Shown: positions 42,780 to 53,793 of the stretch, piece by piece
Layout: the number at the start of each line of letters is the position of its first letter
Position numbering within the stretch: the stretch's first letter is position 1
From: Phaeodactylum tricornutum CCAP 1055/1
Lineage: Eukaryota > Bacillariophyta > Bacillariophyceae > Surirellales > Neidiaceae
Assembly: GCF_000150955.2 (NCBI RefSeq)
Contig: NC_011674.1
Location: 971,083-1,035,082, forward strand
Direction of reading: 5' to 3'
Length of the DNA: 64,000 bases
The notes under the pieces: model-generated
What the model was told of the DNA's origin: nothing
The model's input: only the letters and a program-made list of their open reading frames with translations
Database searches by the model: none
Program-made: the position numbers and the translations under genes

Positions 42780-45700
42780 CTAAATGGTTGTCCATTTCGA
42801 CGGCACGGTCATAAAGTAGCGCTCCATTGCATTTGTAAATCTTGCCTTGTAAAGAGGCGGCTGAATAATCGTAGGTGCTTCGCTGCCCACAACCATTGGC
42901 AGGCTTTTGCCGACACGTTCCATCTGTTTCAAAATGTCATACTGCCGCATAAAGTCTATAATCCCAACGACAAGCTCCATGTTATCTTCGTCAACCCCAA
43001 CTAAAATCGAGTAGTCCAGAACATTAATGATGGACAAGAATAGTGTATCCTTTTGATGGGAGAAAGGGAACAGCTTTTGAGACATCTTTTTAAACAATTG
43101 GAGTGAACACGATTACAATGACCACCTACATTGAGAATACTCATTTGGAAGACTGCTTTCGCTCGATCCGTCATTGGCATTGGTCTTCCCATTGTGTATT
43201 CAAGAAAGTCGCCGTCCAAAAGGGTCGCTCCTGAGCCAGCTTCCAAAGCGGCGTTACGATCATAGGATTTTCGATCATCGGTACCTGCTGAGCCTCGAGA
43301 ATCTCGACTGCCATCGTCCCACATTCCAGGTCCATTCTTGCTCCTTCCGTTTGACGGTTCCGACATTTGAGATGGAGTTTCGGGTAATGCTTCTCCCTTC
43401 ACTTTCTGTATCTGCGCCGCGAAACGACCGCGTAGCGAGCCTTTCAGGTCGAACGTTTTTGTGATTTTTCGATTGTAGAAAATGTTCTGCATCACAGCAA
43501 CTTGCTCCATTGTACGCTTCCCTGTTATACGATTGTGAACACCGATTTGGTACACGCCAACAATTTTGCAGAGGACCGTCGGCCTGCGGGGAATAAGCGC
43601 AGTGAGTGAGCAACGATAGCCTTGTCTGTCCGTCCAGCACATAGGATTGACTTACAACCCGTGAAAAAAAGCTTTGGAGAGATACTCGAAGTACGCTGGC
43701 GCACAGTCCAGAAACATTTGCAGTTCTGTTCTTGATATGCATTTTATCACAAAGCGGTCATCGGATGTACGCGCGAAACTAGCTCCACTCTTACCACCAC
43801 TCGCCGCCCAGGAAGCCGCTGATGAAAGGCTCTCGACGTAGCTCTGCTCCACATCTATCACCGATGGTTGAGAGCTTGATAATGGCTTCGACGATTCGGC
43901 AAGGAACACTTGCCGAACTGCTTGGAACTGAGTTGCCCAATAAGATGTGCAAACAAATTTGCATGCCAAATCCCCTTTTTCACCAAAATCGCGGAACGTG
44001 TGTTTTATATGCGATTTATTTCTCACAAGCATTTGTCGCTCAATGCTCTTCGCAACGTCGTCGTGATTTTGTGCCAACTCTGCGGAATTTGACTGTGACT
44101 TAGAGAGCTGGGACTTTGTCGTTTGAAAGTCTTTGGCAACAATCTTGCTAGGAACCTCACCATTTCCGGAGCCGTTTTTGACTGGAATATTCGGTAATCC
44201 CGTGGGCTGCATTTTGGACAGGCTCTTGAACTGTTTCGCATACTCGCCGGAAGCAAGTGAGTACGCTATGATAGTGCTCCATTGATCGTCAAGCACAGGT
44301 ACAACAAGACCATCCACTCCGGGTGCGAGTCTAGGTCGCCCTTCACCGAAAATGCCCAGATCGACAACGTACGGATCCGACTCGCGTCCACCACGGTTGA
44401 AAAAGCGGTTTATAGCTGACTTGACAGCACCACCAGCTGTAGATCTGGGTGGAGCGGATAAAGACGAATCCTGGCCAGCACGAGTGTTATCGAAAGCAAA
44501 ACGTTTTGTCCCCAACGATTTCGTAGGGCGAACATGAGTGCCGCGATCCGATCCGGTGCTAGATGTTTTTGAAGCGTTAAGTCGTCGTCTCGAAGCCAGG
44601 ACATCAGCGTCGACGTCGATCGATAAGTCGGGATCGTCAAACTCGTCGTCATAGTCGTCGTCTAGCTCCATAGTACTGTCTCTTGGCACCACTGGTAGGA
44701 CTTGAGTAATATCCGTCACGTTGTATCGAGCATAATGATCGTTGAGTTGCCGAAGACGATTCATACTTTCCGTAAGCTCTTCATTGTGTTGATCACTGAC
44801 ACCAGCCACAACGCTGGGCCCTATGACTCCGTCGTGTCGACTTGACGATGACGAAGCAAGCTTCCTCATTGCAGAAATTGCTTGCCCGGTAATGCTGAGC
44901 TTTTCATTCCAGGCTGACATTAAAGTGAACAAGTATCTTCGGGCAAACCACGGAAAGCGGAAGTGAGCTTCATCGACAATCCATTCTCTCCGACATTCGT
45001 CAGATACTGAGGCAATTTTCTCCTGTAGAGTCTTTGCTGCATGGTCTACTTCCGACCCAATTGAATTTAGCTCAGACAAAACCGTTTGCAAATGCTCTGG
45101 CCGATTCACTGCTGAATGAAACAGTGACCGGGCTTCACGAGAAACCTTGTCGATATGTTTATCAAATTTGACAAAGAGAAGAGATGATGCCCTTGAGACA
45201 ATTTCCATCCGTCGAATTGCCTCTTGCTGATGAAACCTCAAGTCCAAAGGCAAATTTGACCGCACAAAAACATTGAAAGGCTTCACTTCCTCGAATACAA
45301 ATCGGGCCGCAAGTTTTCCACATCCAAAATAAAGTACAGCGCAAGATTGCAGTGGACAAGAACAATTGTACTGCTGAGCATTCAGTATCGCATCTCGATT
45401 GTAAAAGAATACTTCTAGGAACTTTCCGAACGAAAACTTCCAGGTATTGTCGCTGATGTAAACCAGCGGTGTAACGACCTTTTTGCAATGCTTACAATAT
45501 GTCCAGGTCGCAATATGCTGGTCGATATCATCTTGCTCCTCATCTTCAACCGATTTTGTTTCGTCAATCTGTACAGCTCTTGATTCAAAAGGCGATTCGG
45601 GTATCGGATGTTCCAGTTCTTCTACCTATAACGCCGAGAACGTGATAAAGTGAGAGTAGTACGGCCTCCTTCCTCTTCTTTCTATATCCAATCGTACCAT

Positions 45701-48634
45701 AATATTGAGAAGGGCATTGTTGTGTACGAAAGAAAGCGAGTGATCAAGAACTGAGCGCTTGCAGTTTGCGTTTTGGCACTTCAAACTCAAGTTAAAACAA
45801 GAATCCCGCAAAAACTGTCCAAGAGCAACGTCTTGGAGAGAGTAATAGCATATCCCTTTTACTTCTGCCGGACAGCATTGGGACTTCTCGGTCATCCAAA
45901 TTGATGTAATCAATATCGATTGATGATCTAAAGCAGTGATTTTGGAGTCGACCGACGATGGTGAATCACTATTCCCTCCATTCCAAGGTCGAATCGTGCG
46001 CCCGTTCGACGGCTTACCATAGTCCACGCAGAGGGAAGAACTGTATGTGAATGAATCAGTCAATTCAAAGTTAGGTCGGATGCTAGCACACCGCTCCCTC
46101 AAATAACTCGTCTCTAGCCTCAAATTGTAAGCCACATTAATGAGGAAGCGGAGCACAACTTTCACCTGTTTAAGGGCTGAGCGGCTTGAACCGCGGATAG
46201 CGACTGTACAGCCTAAACTCTTTGGGCAACCTTCTAACATGATGAACGTGCGTGCGACACCCCGTTTCGCTAGACCTGACTTAACAGCCTCGGCTCCATC
46301 CAGTACTCCATCTCCCAAACGTCTGGCAGTCAAAGCGGCCTGGCGGTCTTGGAGACTCAGTCTGGGATCGGCTAGCTGAGCTCCAATTGACCGCCTGGTA
46401 GAGCTGATCGAACCTGACGTACCCTTCTCTGATTCTTCACCACACGATGAAGCCTCAATTGGAGCTGCATGGTCGTTGTCAACCCAAGTCTCGCTGTCAC
46501 GGAATGTGACGAGTCGAAATCGGCGACAGGAACCCAAAACGTTTGTCCCGAACTGGTTCATCACGTGATCCGTACTCGAAATAACGGTTGAGCCAGTCTG
46601 TCGCGATATCCGAGCAAGCAAGCTGGCTTTGACATGCTGGACTAACACGACGCCATTACTGAGAAAAAGCTCCTGTGCCAATCGACTTACCGACCGTCCC
46701 ACAAGCACAAGGTCTGGATTGAGTTTAAGAATCTTTGCAACCAAAATTTCCATATATTTTTTCTCCTGTTCGAATAAAGTCTCAAGCGAAGCGATCCTAT
46801 TTTCAGTCCGTGTGAATTCGATACTGCCACTTAGTAGCATTATACGAGGATTTTCGATCTCTCTTGCCATCTGCTTGTGACTGACTGTCTTTCGAAACAA
46901 TATTCCTGACAGATACGCAGAGTCTTCGTAAGATCCACCGGGAATCACCTTGATCTTACAGTAGGGACGGATATCCAAAAGGTCTCCTTTTTTCACATTC
47001 GGATCTACTGTCGAACAGCAATGAGTTGCTAGGGATAAAAGCTGATTGACCCAGTTTCGTTCGAGATCGTAGCTGTCGTCTGGTTTATATGAAAACTCCT
47101 TACAAAGGATTGGAGCATGCGAGCGCAATAAATTCGCAGCCATTTGTTCAAGATGGTTAGCAGCAATGACACCCAAACCACGGCTTCGCTTTGCCGCAAT
47201 GTCCTCCATCTCAGTACTGGTGTCAGTCTCTTGCACCCTTAATATGTTCGTTTCAGCAGCCACAGGTAAAAATTGGAGATTAGCAGTGTGGTCGAGAATA
47301 TCTGTTTCGGTACATCCACTTGCACTTTTATTTTCCACGCGCAACACAGCATTCTTACGCTCATAAAAATCTTTTTCTTCCAGATCATTCAAATCTTGTT
47401 GCTGTTTAGCAGTTGTTGATGAAAGATTCGGTTCGAGAACTAATCGCTTCCGCGATAAGTTGCCTAGCACGGAATTCTGCACGGTTCCATCAGGGCTCTT
47501 CATTTGCTCCGTCAGCATCCCAGGAGATGATTGAGCTCGACTCAAAGCTGAGATCTGAGGGGAATCGAAAACATCCACTGCGCCGTGCTTCGGCGAACGA
47601 TGATTTACGATTCGAATCCCTGAATCTCTCGATTCATCAGGTTCATTGGATTCAAATTCAACAACACCTCCTGTTTCATTGACCTGATCAAAACACATTT
47701 GACAAACACGAATAGTTGACTTTGACTTTTGCGACTCTACAAAGAAAGCCGAGCACGAGTTGCAAAAGACTTGTCCACAAAGTCGACAATGATGACGCCT
47801 TCGAAAAACAGTAAACTGCATATCGCATGAATAGCATTGCTTACACAATTGATCGGGCATCCAGTGCTGTCGACTGCTGTCAAAGCGTTCTGCCTGGCGA
47901 GGTGGAGTTGCTTGGTGCGAGAAGATTGTGCGGCTTAAATATTGACGAGAAACAGGCAAATCAGAACCAACTCGCGATTCATCTGTAAGTCTAGTTTTGA
48001 CGGTACCGTCACCCCAAACGGCAGTCTGAGTAGAGTAGCTGATAGCGGCTCGCGTCTGAAGCCTCTTGCTGTTGTCCATACTCTGCGTTGGACTTACAGA
48101 ACATCCGTGGAACCCTGCTTGTAGAGCTGCAGCCGGACGTGCGCGACGTGCATTTCTCCACAGGATCTGTTCATCGTAGTCCCATGGGTCTGGTTTCGGA
48201 AGAATACATCTCTTCTCAGTGTCCTTTCCAACGTTGCGCCGCGCAAGTTGATTTGGAGGCCTCATGCGATCTATATCTAATGCTGATTCAGTCCCCTGGC
48301 TTGCCAGATAGTCGTCGGACCGGGAAGCCGTATTCGTCGACAGAGATTCCTCTCTGATACTCGCGCCATTGTACAAACCCAAACTCAGCCAATCTTGTGT
48401 CGTCTGCGTTTTGCTTCCGTATACAGGAAACTGTGATAGTAGCCTGTCGGCTCGCTCATCTTCGTTGGTACACGAAAGCATTGCAGGCTCGCCATCCCAA
48501 AGAAGGTGTAGGTTGTCAATGCTATCGTCGCTTGTCTTCCTTTCTGTACCATTTGAGGAGGGCCCTATGTCACCGGCGGTCGATACTTGTGGAAGCCGAT
48601 TCCACGACGAAAACCAAGGCTTGTTGGCAATCAT
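42780..48634 (-). CDS. FAB1: FAB1/PIKfyve 1-phosphatidylinositol-3-phosphate 5-kinase
   Basis: Four exons: 45698-48634, 43656-45625, 43130-43583, 42780-43049. Introns are 72, 72 and 80 nt, all GT-AG, and every junction restores conserved sequence (NIM|VEELEHP; HGL|PTVLCKIVGVYQIG; ILN|DTLFLSIINVLDYS). 1876 residues. An N-terminal FYVE zinc finger (CKQCYSCDMQFTVFRRRHHC, about residues 260-305) binds PI3P; a TCP-1/chaperonin-like domain and Cys-rich linker (YCKHCKKVVTPLVYISDNTW) follow; the C-terminal PIPK kinase has KTFDLKGSLRGR and DYSILVGVDEDN. It makes PI(3,5)P2 on endosomes and vacuoles, so it regulates endolysosomal traffic. A long disordered insert lies between FYVE and the chaperonin domain. 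Confidence 0.93.
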
Positions 48635-49247
48635 CCTTTTGTAGCTACGAGAGATGAAAGGTTTTTTATCTCCAGTTTACAGTTACCTATTCTCTTTCCA
48701 ATGTAAAGCTCGGCTTGATTCACAGTGAGTAGTCGTGTCCAAAGTGATCGGCGGCGGGCCAACCGAATGTCTGCGACGACAACAAGCGTACTTCGCAGTG
48801 TATTAATGATGTCCTAATAGGAATAGGATATTGTGAACGATGTCCTACTAGAAATAAGGTACTGGATTTGTTTCACCTAACTGTAACCTATGCGTCGTTT
48901 GTCAAATTTATGGCAAGGTATCAATCGTCAAGTTCCTTTCAAAACAGCACAAAAACGAGGATTACGTTAGCGAGTTGATTGATTGTCTAGGCGTTCCAAA
49001 AACAAAATCGGCTGGAGGTCCAGGACATTAACTGTACACCAACTACTCCTAAAGGCAACACCCATCACGGAGCAGAGCACAGATAACCATGATGCAAGTT
49101 AATTTCCGCAGCTACATCCTCCAAGCGCGGACAAGACTACATACATCGGAATCGTAAATTTGATGAAAACACTATTCTAAGTGTCAAGGATTTTTTTATG
49201 GCTTCGTCGACTGGACTTCGATTTATGCGCCTTTCCCATCGTAGCGT
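48635..49247. promoter_or_regulatory. Intergenic region upstream of FAB1
   Basis: About 610 nt. It contains ATTCACAGTGAG at about 48718-48729, TTTACAGTTAC near 48675 and CTAACTGTAAC near 48879. A short imperfect direct repeat ATGTCCTA(A/C)TA occurs near 48808 and 48850. No gene is supported. Confidence 0.4.
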
Positions 49248-49577
49248 CTAGACTGATTTTCGGGGTTTGTTGGTTGGAATATCCGAATATGGATGAGGTC
49301 GCATCCAACCCACCGGGTGAGCCAGTAGAGCCACGGCAAATGAGAGGATCACTGCGCCAGTCATATAAACAAAGTGTTCATTGTAAAGGTAAGCACCAAA
49401 AGGCAATAAAAGCAGCAAGCAACTGGCAAAATTTAATGCCATCGACTTGAAGTCGTGTTGTGTTTTGACTGCCAACAAAAGAGTTTCGGAAAGCAATTTG
49501 TGAGTACGGAGACTTTTCACGAAATAGGCCTCAGCAGTCTGTGGCGATGTCGATTGCATCGTTCTGAAAGCTGTCAT
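49248..49577 (-). CDS. Hypothetical small two-helix membrane protein
   Basis: 109 residues, MTAFRTMQSTSPQTAEAYFV onwards. Two hydrophobic segments (LNFASCLLLLLPFGAYLY and MTGAVILSFAVALLAHPVG) are separated by NEHFVYM. No family is recognised. The clean hydropathy pattern and an uninterrupted frame support a gene; no neighbouring evidence helps. Confidence 0.4.
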   Translation of the reverse strand: MTAFRTMQSTSPQTAEAYFVKSLRTHKLLSETLLLAVKTQHDFKSMALNFASCLLLLLPFGAYLYNEHFVYMTGAVILSFAVALLAHPVGWMRPHPYSDIPTNKPRKSV

Positions 49578-50266
49578 ATGTCAAAATCAAGCGCAACCTA
49601 GCGCCTTTTACGTACAGTACGCATCCTTCTTTTGAGTCGATGACATGGTTCCAATAATATGCCTATGCTGAGGATCAAGAGTGCTCGCTACCAGGTACCA
49701 ACAGGAGAATGAGTTCTTGTTTACATTAGCGACACTTTACAAAAGTGATGCTGAAAGTCGAACGAGACAACATCATCAGAAAAGTTGACATTGGTAGTGA
49801 CGGACAGTGAGACATCGAGTGTTACTTCTTCTCGTGTTTTTACATTTACAGTCAGCGCTGGGTTTCACAGTCAAATTTATGTCCGACCCTAACCTAACCC
49901 GTAGATATTACAATTCGACGAACGTCACATTCACATGTAAGCGAACAAAATACTACCTATTCTGTTATTTCCATTGGTGAGAGCAAATCGCATGAGGCGT
50001 GTCCATATCCTGGTCGGTTACTGTTGACGGTAAAAAGGATTTTTTTGCTGACGTACATTCCATACTCCTTTTCACCCATCGGGTCTGTCCGAGAACACTG
50101 CCCAAACTATTCTCGATGCAGAGTGAGATGTGTGGGATTTTTCCTAGCAGTACGGTTTTCTTGACAGTGACTTCTTTTCCGCTTGCTGTAGAGTTTCTAT
50201 ACCTTTTCACACTCGCCATTTCAATCCAATGAAAAAAGGAAAACGGATGACGGATACGGTCATGGA
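49578..50266. promoter_or_regulatory. Intergenic region upstream of the J-domain gene
   Basis: About 690 nt. TTTACAGTCAGC (49846-49857), TTTCACAGTCAAA (about 49863-49875), GGTTACTGTTGACGG (50020-50034) and TTGACAGTGAC (50161-50171) make this the densest cluster of the recurring ACTGT motif. A short CCCTAACCTAACCC stretch lies at 49887-49900. Confidence 0.4.
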
Positions 50267-51844
50267 ATGAGAGATTTACACTCCCATGGCATGATGGTTT
50301 TCGCAAGCGGAGCCTACCGTTGCGTTCCTCTTATTTTGCTTGGATGTTTGGTTGCTTCATTCAAGATGGGTTGTCGAGCATTCACCAATATTCCATCGCC
50401 ATCTATCGGCTTTCATTCTCGGAAATCTTCGTCACTGCTAAAGTTGATAACCGAGAGTTCACGATCGTCCTCCTCGATGCCTTACGGACCCCCCTCAAAC
50501 TCCACGGCTGAAGTCTCTGATCCTCTACCCAACACCAGCAGCAGTTCTACAACCCCAGAAAAACCAAAAGAAACGGAGCTTCACAAGCGCACTTTGTACA
50601 AAATTCTTGGAGCAAGTCCAGAAGACTCTCGCGACGAATTAAAGAAGCGTTACGTGGCTCTTGCGAAACTTTCGCATCCCGATGCCGTTCTTAATAATAG
50701 CAGTAACGTTGACAGTTCGCACCTTGATTTCACGGAAATTGCGGCCGCTTGGCGAATTCTTTCAAATCCCAAACAGCGAAAAAGATACGACAGGTCTCTG
50801 CAGGCGGAGCAGTTTAGTCAAGATGTCCAGGTATGGGCAGGGAATCTCAGCAAACAAGCGGCACCGGCAGCAAAGATGTTCGGAAACATAGCCCTTCCGT
50901 TTCTCCGTAAAACAACCGCTGCAACCCTTGCTAGCGTACAAGCAGCGGCAAACGACTTGATTCGAAAAGAAGAGAAGACAGAGTCCAAGGACCTTACGGA
51001 AGCCTTTAAGTCAGCCATGGAAGCTGCACGTCGTGCCGGCCGCTATGTGGATAGCATGGAGTTGTTGGAAAAGAGCGACTTATTGGAGTCTCGTGCGCTA
51101 GAAGAATCTCAACAAGCCGTAGAACTTGAGCAGAAACTTTTGGACATTACCGAACGTCGTCTGACAATGGCTCTTCACACTCCAGGCTCAGGGCTCACTT
51201 CCGTGGAAGCCATGATTATATGGGACGACTTCAACCATACTGTAGGTGGTCGACTATCAGCATGGGACAGAGCGTTGTTGAAGCACACTATCGAATACGA
51301 AATCCACGAGCTTCAGCAAGCGGAAATGACATTCGTTGAAACCCAAGAAGCAGATTCGGAGGCACAAAAGCAGTATCAACTGAGCGTCCAGGCACGATTG
51401 AAAGCCCATCAGGAGTTAGTTGATGCAGAACAAGCTGAGCAAGAAGCCCGGCGCATTCTTGCTGCCTCAGAGCAACGCGTTCTCAAATCAAAGCTTGATC
51501 TAGAAGACGTTGTACGTGGGCTTGCTCACGCGGAGGCGAATGCCAAAAAGATTGATTATGAAATGGAACGTCGATCGCTTGACCTTGTGAAACAATCCGA
51601 AAAGGTTCGCAATGCTCTTCGGGCCAAAGAAAAGGAAGTATGTAGTATCAAGGGGTTACCGGTCGATGATTTCGCAGTAGATCAGGTTAGCGCAGAGCGG
51701 TTGCAAGAGCTGAAAGAATTGCGACGAGAAGAACGATTGCTCGCACAAAACTCGGCAAGATTCGAAAGCAAAGCAGCCAGACTTTTATCCCGAGCCAGCA
51801 AACTTAAGATTCGAGCAGAAGAGTTAGATAAGTTGCGAGAATAG
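50267..51844 (+). CDS. J-domain (DnaJ-like) protein, probably plastid-targeted
   Basis: 525 residues from 50267; the ATG at 50291 gives a better signal peptide (MMVFASGAYRCVPLILLGCLVASF then CRAF-TN, near the plastid motif). A J domain follows at about residues 100-165: TLYKILGASPEDSRDELKKRYV, HPD in KLSHPDAVL, then FTEIAAAWRILSNPKQRKRYDRS. HPD stimulates Hsp70 ATPase, so it is a co-chaperone. The remaining 350 residues are strongly helical, Glu/Lys/Arg-rich coiled coil (for example LVDAEQAEQEARRILAASE), with no zinc finger or client domain, unlike type-I DnaJ. Partner and substrate are unknown. Confidence 0.8.
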   Translation: MRDLHSHGMMVFASGAYRCVPLILLGCLVASFKMGCRAFTNIPSPSIGFHSRKSSSLLKLITESSRSSSSMPYGPPSNSTAEVSDPLPNTSSSSTTPEKPKETELHKRTLYKILGASPEDSRDELKKRYVALAKLSHPDAVLNNSSNVDSSHLDFTEIAAAWRILSNPKQRKRYDRSLQAEQFSQDVQVWAGNLSKQAAPAAKMFGNIALPFLRKTTAATLASVQAAANDLIRKEEKTESKDLTEAFKSAMEAARRAGRYVDSMELLEKSDLLESRALEESQQAVELEQKLLDITERRLTMALHTPGSGLTSVEAMIIWDDFNHTVGGRLSAWDRALLKHTIEYEIHELQQAEMTFVETQEADSEAQKQYQLSVQARLKAHQELVDAEQAEQEARRILAASEQRVLKSKLDLEDVVRGLAHAEANAKKIDYEMERRSLDLVKQSEKVRNALRAKEKEVCSIKGLPVDDFAVDQVSAERLQELKELRREERLLAQNSARFESKAARLLSRASKLKIRAEELDKLRE

Positions 51845-52233
51845 CTTTAGAAGCTATGCTCAATTTTACCGTTAGCAATCCATACTTGATGTTGATTGAT
51901 TTTACCAATTTCTCTTTGATACCTCTTTATGTGTTGAGGAGCTGCGTTTCAATAGAGTTATTGTCACATAAGCTACGTTGCCACCTATAGTGGGTTCTGC
52001 CTTCTCTGGCAAGCCATGAAAAAATAAACAGGGAAATGAATATTCTTTTCTAGTTTCTTTACCTTTCATGTTTGACCAAACAAACAATCCTGTCTTTGTA
52101 CAGACACACTAAAAGATTGACACCGTCTATTGACTTTCAAAGACAGCACTAGATGATGAAGTCCTGTCTTGTTCCTAAAACGGGAGACACAAATACATCA
52201 GAGATGATTTCATACTCAGTGATTAAACTGCCA
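51845..52233. other. Convergent 3' spacer
   Basis: About 390 nt of AT-rich sequence between two gene ends; nothing is seen. Confidence 0.3.
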
Positions 52234-53622
52234 TTATTCATCCATGAGTCTCGGAATCAAATTGACCTTGGGAGAGGCACTGAACCAAAGATAGTCAGCT
52301 ACTTTAGTCTGGTAAGCTAGTGTATCTGGACCGGTGCCAATTTCTAGTCGTAGATACCGACTGGCGGAAAGCGTTTCTCTTGCAGTCGGATTTAGTAGAA
52401 TCGTCGTAACGGCGTTCATACCAACCTGATTCGAAGGACCACTGAAATGTGCACAAACTCGCGGAATTCGGCCATTGTAGCCACCGAGGTACCGAAGATC
52501 TGGTGTGGGGGCTACTGCGAGGACGAGTGAGTCCAAATTTTGTGTTCCGTACTTGGCCATGACGGTAGCGCCAGCTTCGTGTACCAATATACGTTCGGCG
52601 AAAAAGGCCCCTGCCGTATCCTTGTCGTTGAGTGGCTGAAAATCCTTGAACAGCGAACGATCCGTATAGAGTTTGAACCTAGGTTCGTTTGTCAGAGAAA
52701 TAAAACCTTCTGGATCAACCACATATTGCGATCGGCGATTCGGGTCTACAAATTGGATTCCACGATCCCGAACTGTCGCAATATCTTCGGCTTCTGGGGC
52801 CATTGCGATCAGATCCAAAGAATTCTGGCGAGACAGCTGTAATATTGGTTGATACAGCCTGATAATTTCTTCGCTCACTCCTGTTCTCGACAAGGTATTA
52901 GCGAGATCCGCCTCCGATCCTCCGTTGACGTACTGATCCAGAGACGCTTGTGCGGAGAAGGGCGCAAACCAAAGAGCGACAGCCGTCTTCTTGCCTTTGC
53001 GGGGTTGAATTACTGCCTGAACCAAGCTCGTAGCAAGCTCAACATCCGTTACCGTGGTATCGCTTGGAAGACCGAGACAAACAAACGACGAATATCCCGG
53101 CCCTCCCCGGACATTATCGTTTTGAGAACCTTTCACGGAAGAAAATGCGTCGATGGTTCCAAAAACAGCTTTGTTCAGCATATTGTTCAGATTAACCGTA
53201 TCGATGAGAACAGCTTCTTTGTTTGTTCCTGAGCCTTGCCCTAGTCCTTTAAGAATCGAAGCTTCCTTTCGATTGTTGAAAGAGAGCAGTGTTGGGGGGA
53301 TTGTGGAGTCCACGAGATACGCAGTCGGTCGTATTCCGGGTACGTACACCGACGGTGGGTTGTTCGCCGCTCCGGAACGGAGTGGAGATATTGCCGTGGC
53401 GGAAGTCAGTGCAAAAGAGGCCAGTATGCCACGGCGAGTGTTTTCGCTGGCTTTTTCCTCTTCGTTGCAGCCCTGGCTTGCCTTTGCGGATCCTGTAACT
53501 GCTCGGGAATGAACCATGGGTGTCGCTTGCAAGGGCTGAAAGGCTCCGATTCGAGGAATGGACACTGAAAGCCACCCAAGTATTCCAAGATAGACAGCGT
53601 CCATCATAGAATTCCTCCTCAT
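52234..53622 (-). CDS. Plastid, probably thylakoid-lumen protein of unknown function (possibly ChaN-like)
   Basis: 462 residues. The N-terminus has a signal peptide ending IGAF-QPL (plastid motif). After about 35 residues a twin-arginine-like signal TRRGILASFALTSATAIS follows, which together suggest two-step delivery to the thylakoid lumen. The mature part contains ILVHEAGATVMAKYG and LDSLVLAVAPTPDLRYLGGYNGRIPRV, reminiscent of the ChaN/DUF399 family, plus a conserved GIQFVDPNRRSQYVVDPEGF region. The ChaN link is weak by eye. There is a close mobile element 170 nt upstream. The start at 53622 is chosen, with ATGs a few codons further in possible. Confidence 0.6.
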   Translation of the reverse strand: MRRNSMMDAVYLGILGWLSVSIPRIGAFQPLQATPMVHSRAVTGSAKASQGCNEEEKASENTRRGILASFALTSATAISPLRSGAANNPPSVYVPGIRPTAYLVDSTIPPTLLSFNNRKEASILKGLGQGSGTNKEAVLIDTVNLNNMLNKAVFGTIDAFSSVKGSQNDNVRGGPGYSSFVCLGLPSDTTVTDVELATSLVQAVIQPRKGKKTAVALWFAPFSAQASLDQYVNGGSEADLANTLSRTGVSEEIIRLYQPILQLSRQNSLDLIAMAPEAEDIATVRDRGIQFVDPNRRSQYVVDPEGFISLTNEPRFKLYTDRSLFKDFQPLNDKDTAGAFFAERILVHEAGATVMAKYGTQNLDSLVLAVAPTPDLRYLGGYNGRIPRVCAHFSGPSNQVGMNAVTTILLNPTARETLSASRYLRLEIGTGPDTLAYQTKVADYLWFSASPKVNLIPRLMDE

Positions 53623-53793
53623 ATGCTCTCGGAGACTGCTCTGTTATGGTTCCTACTGTCTATTCTTTACAGTTCGTAGAACATAAACTGAATTTGGATC
53701 TGAAAGGCAGGATGGCATGCCGCTCCCCGCGGCGTCAGAGGAAAATGCCAACGACTGGCAAGATGGGTCTCCTCTATATTCACAGTCAGCTAG

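Noticed and set aside
48808-48865. Relic of an E2-type palindrome upstream of FAB1 (ATGTCCTAATAGGAATAGGAT)
   Set aside because: Resemblance to the GTCCTA...TAGGAC palindrome is short and no terminal repeat or CTAG is nearby.
49887-49900. Interstitial telomere-like CCCTAACCTAACCC
   Set aside because: Only two partial units, wrong period and no flanking degenerate repeats; chance is adequate.
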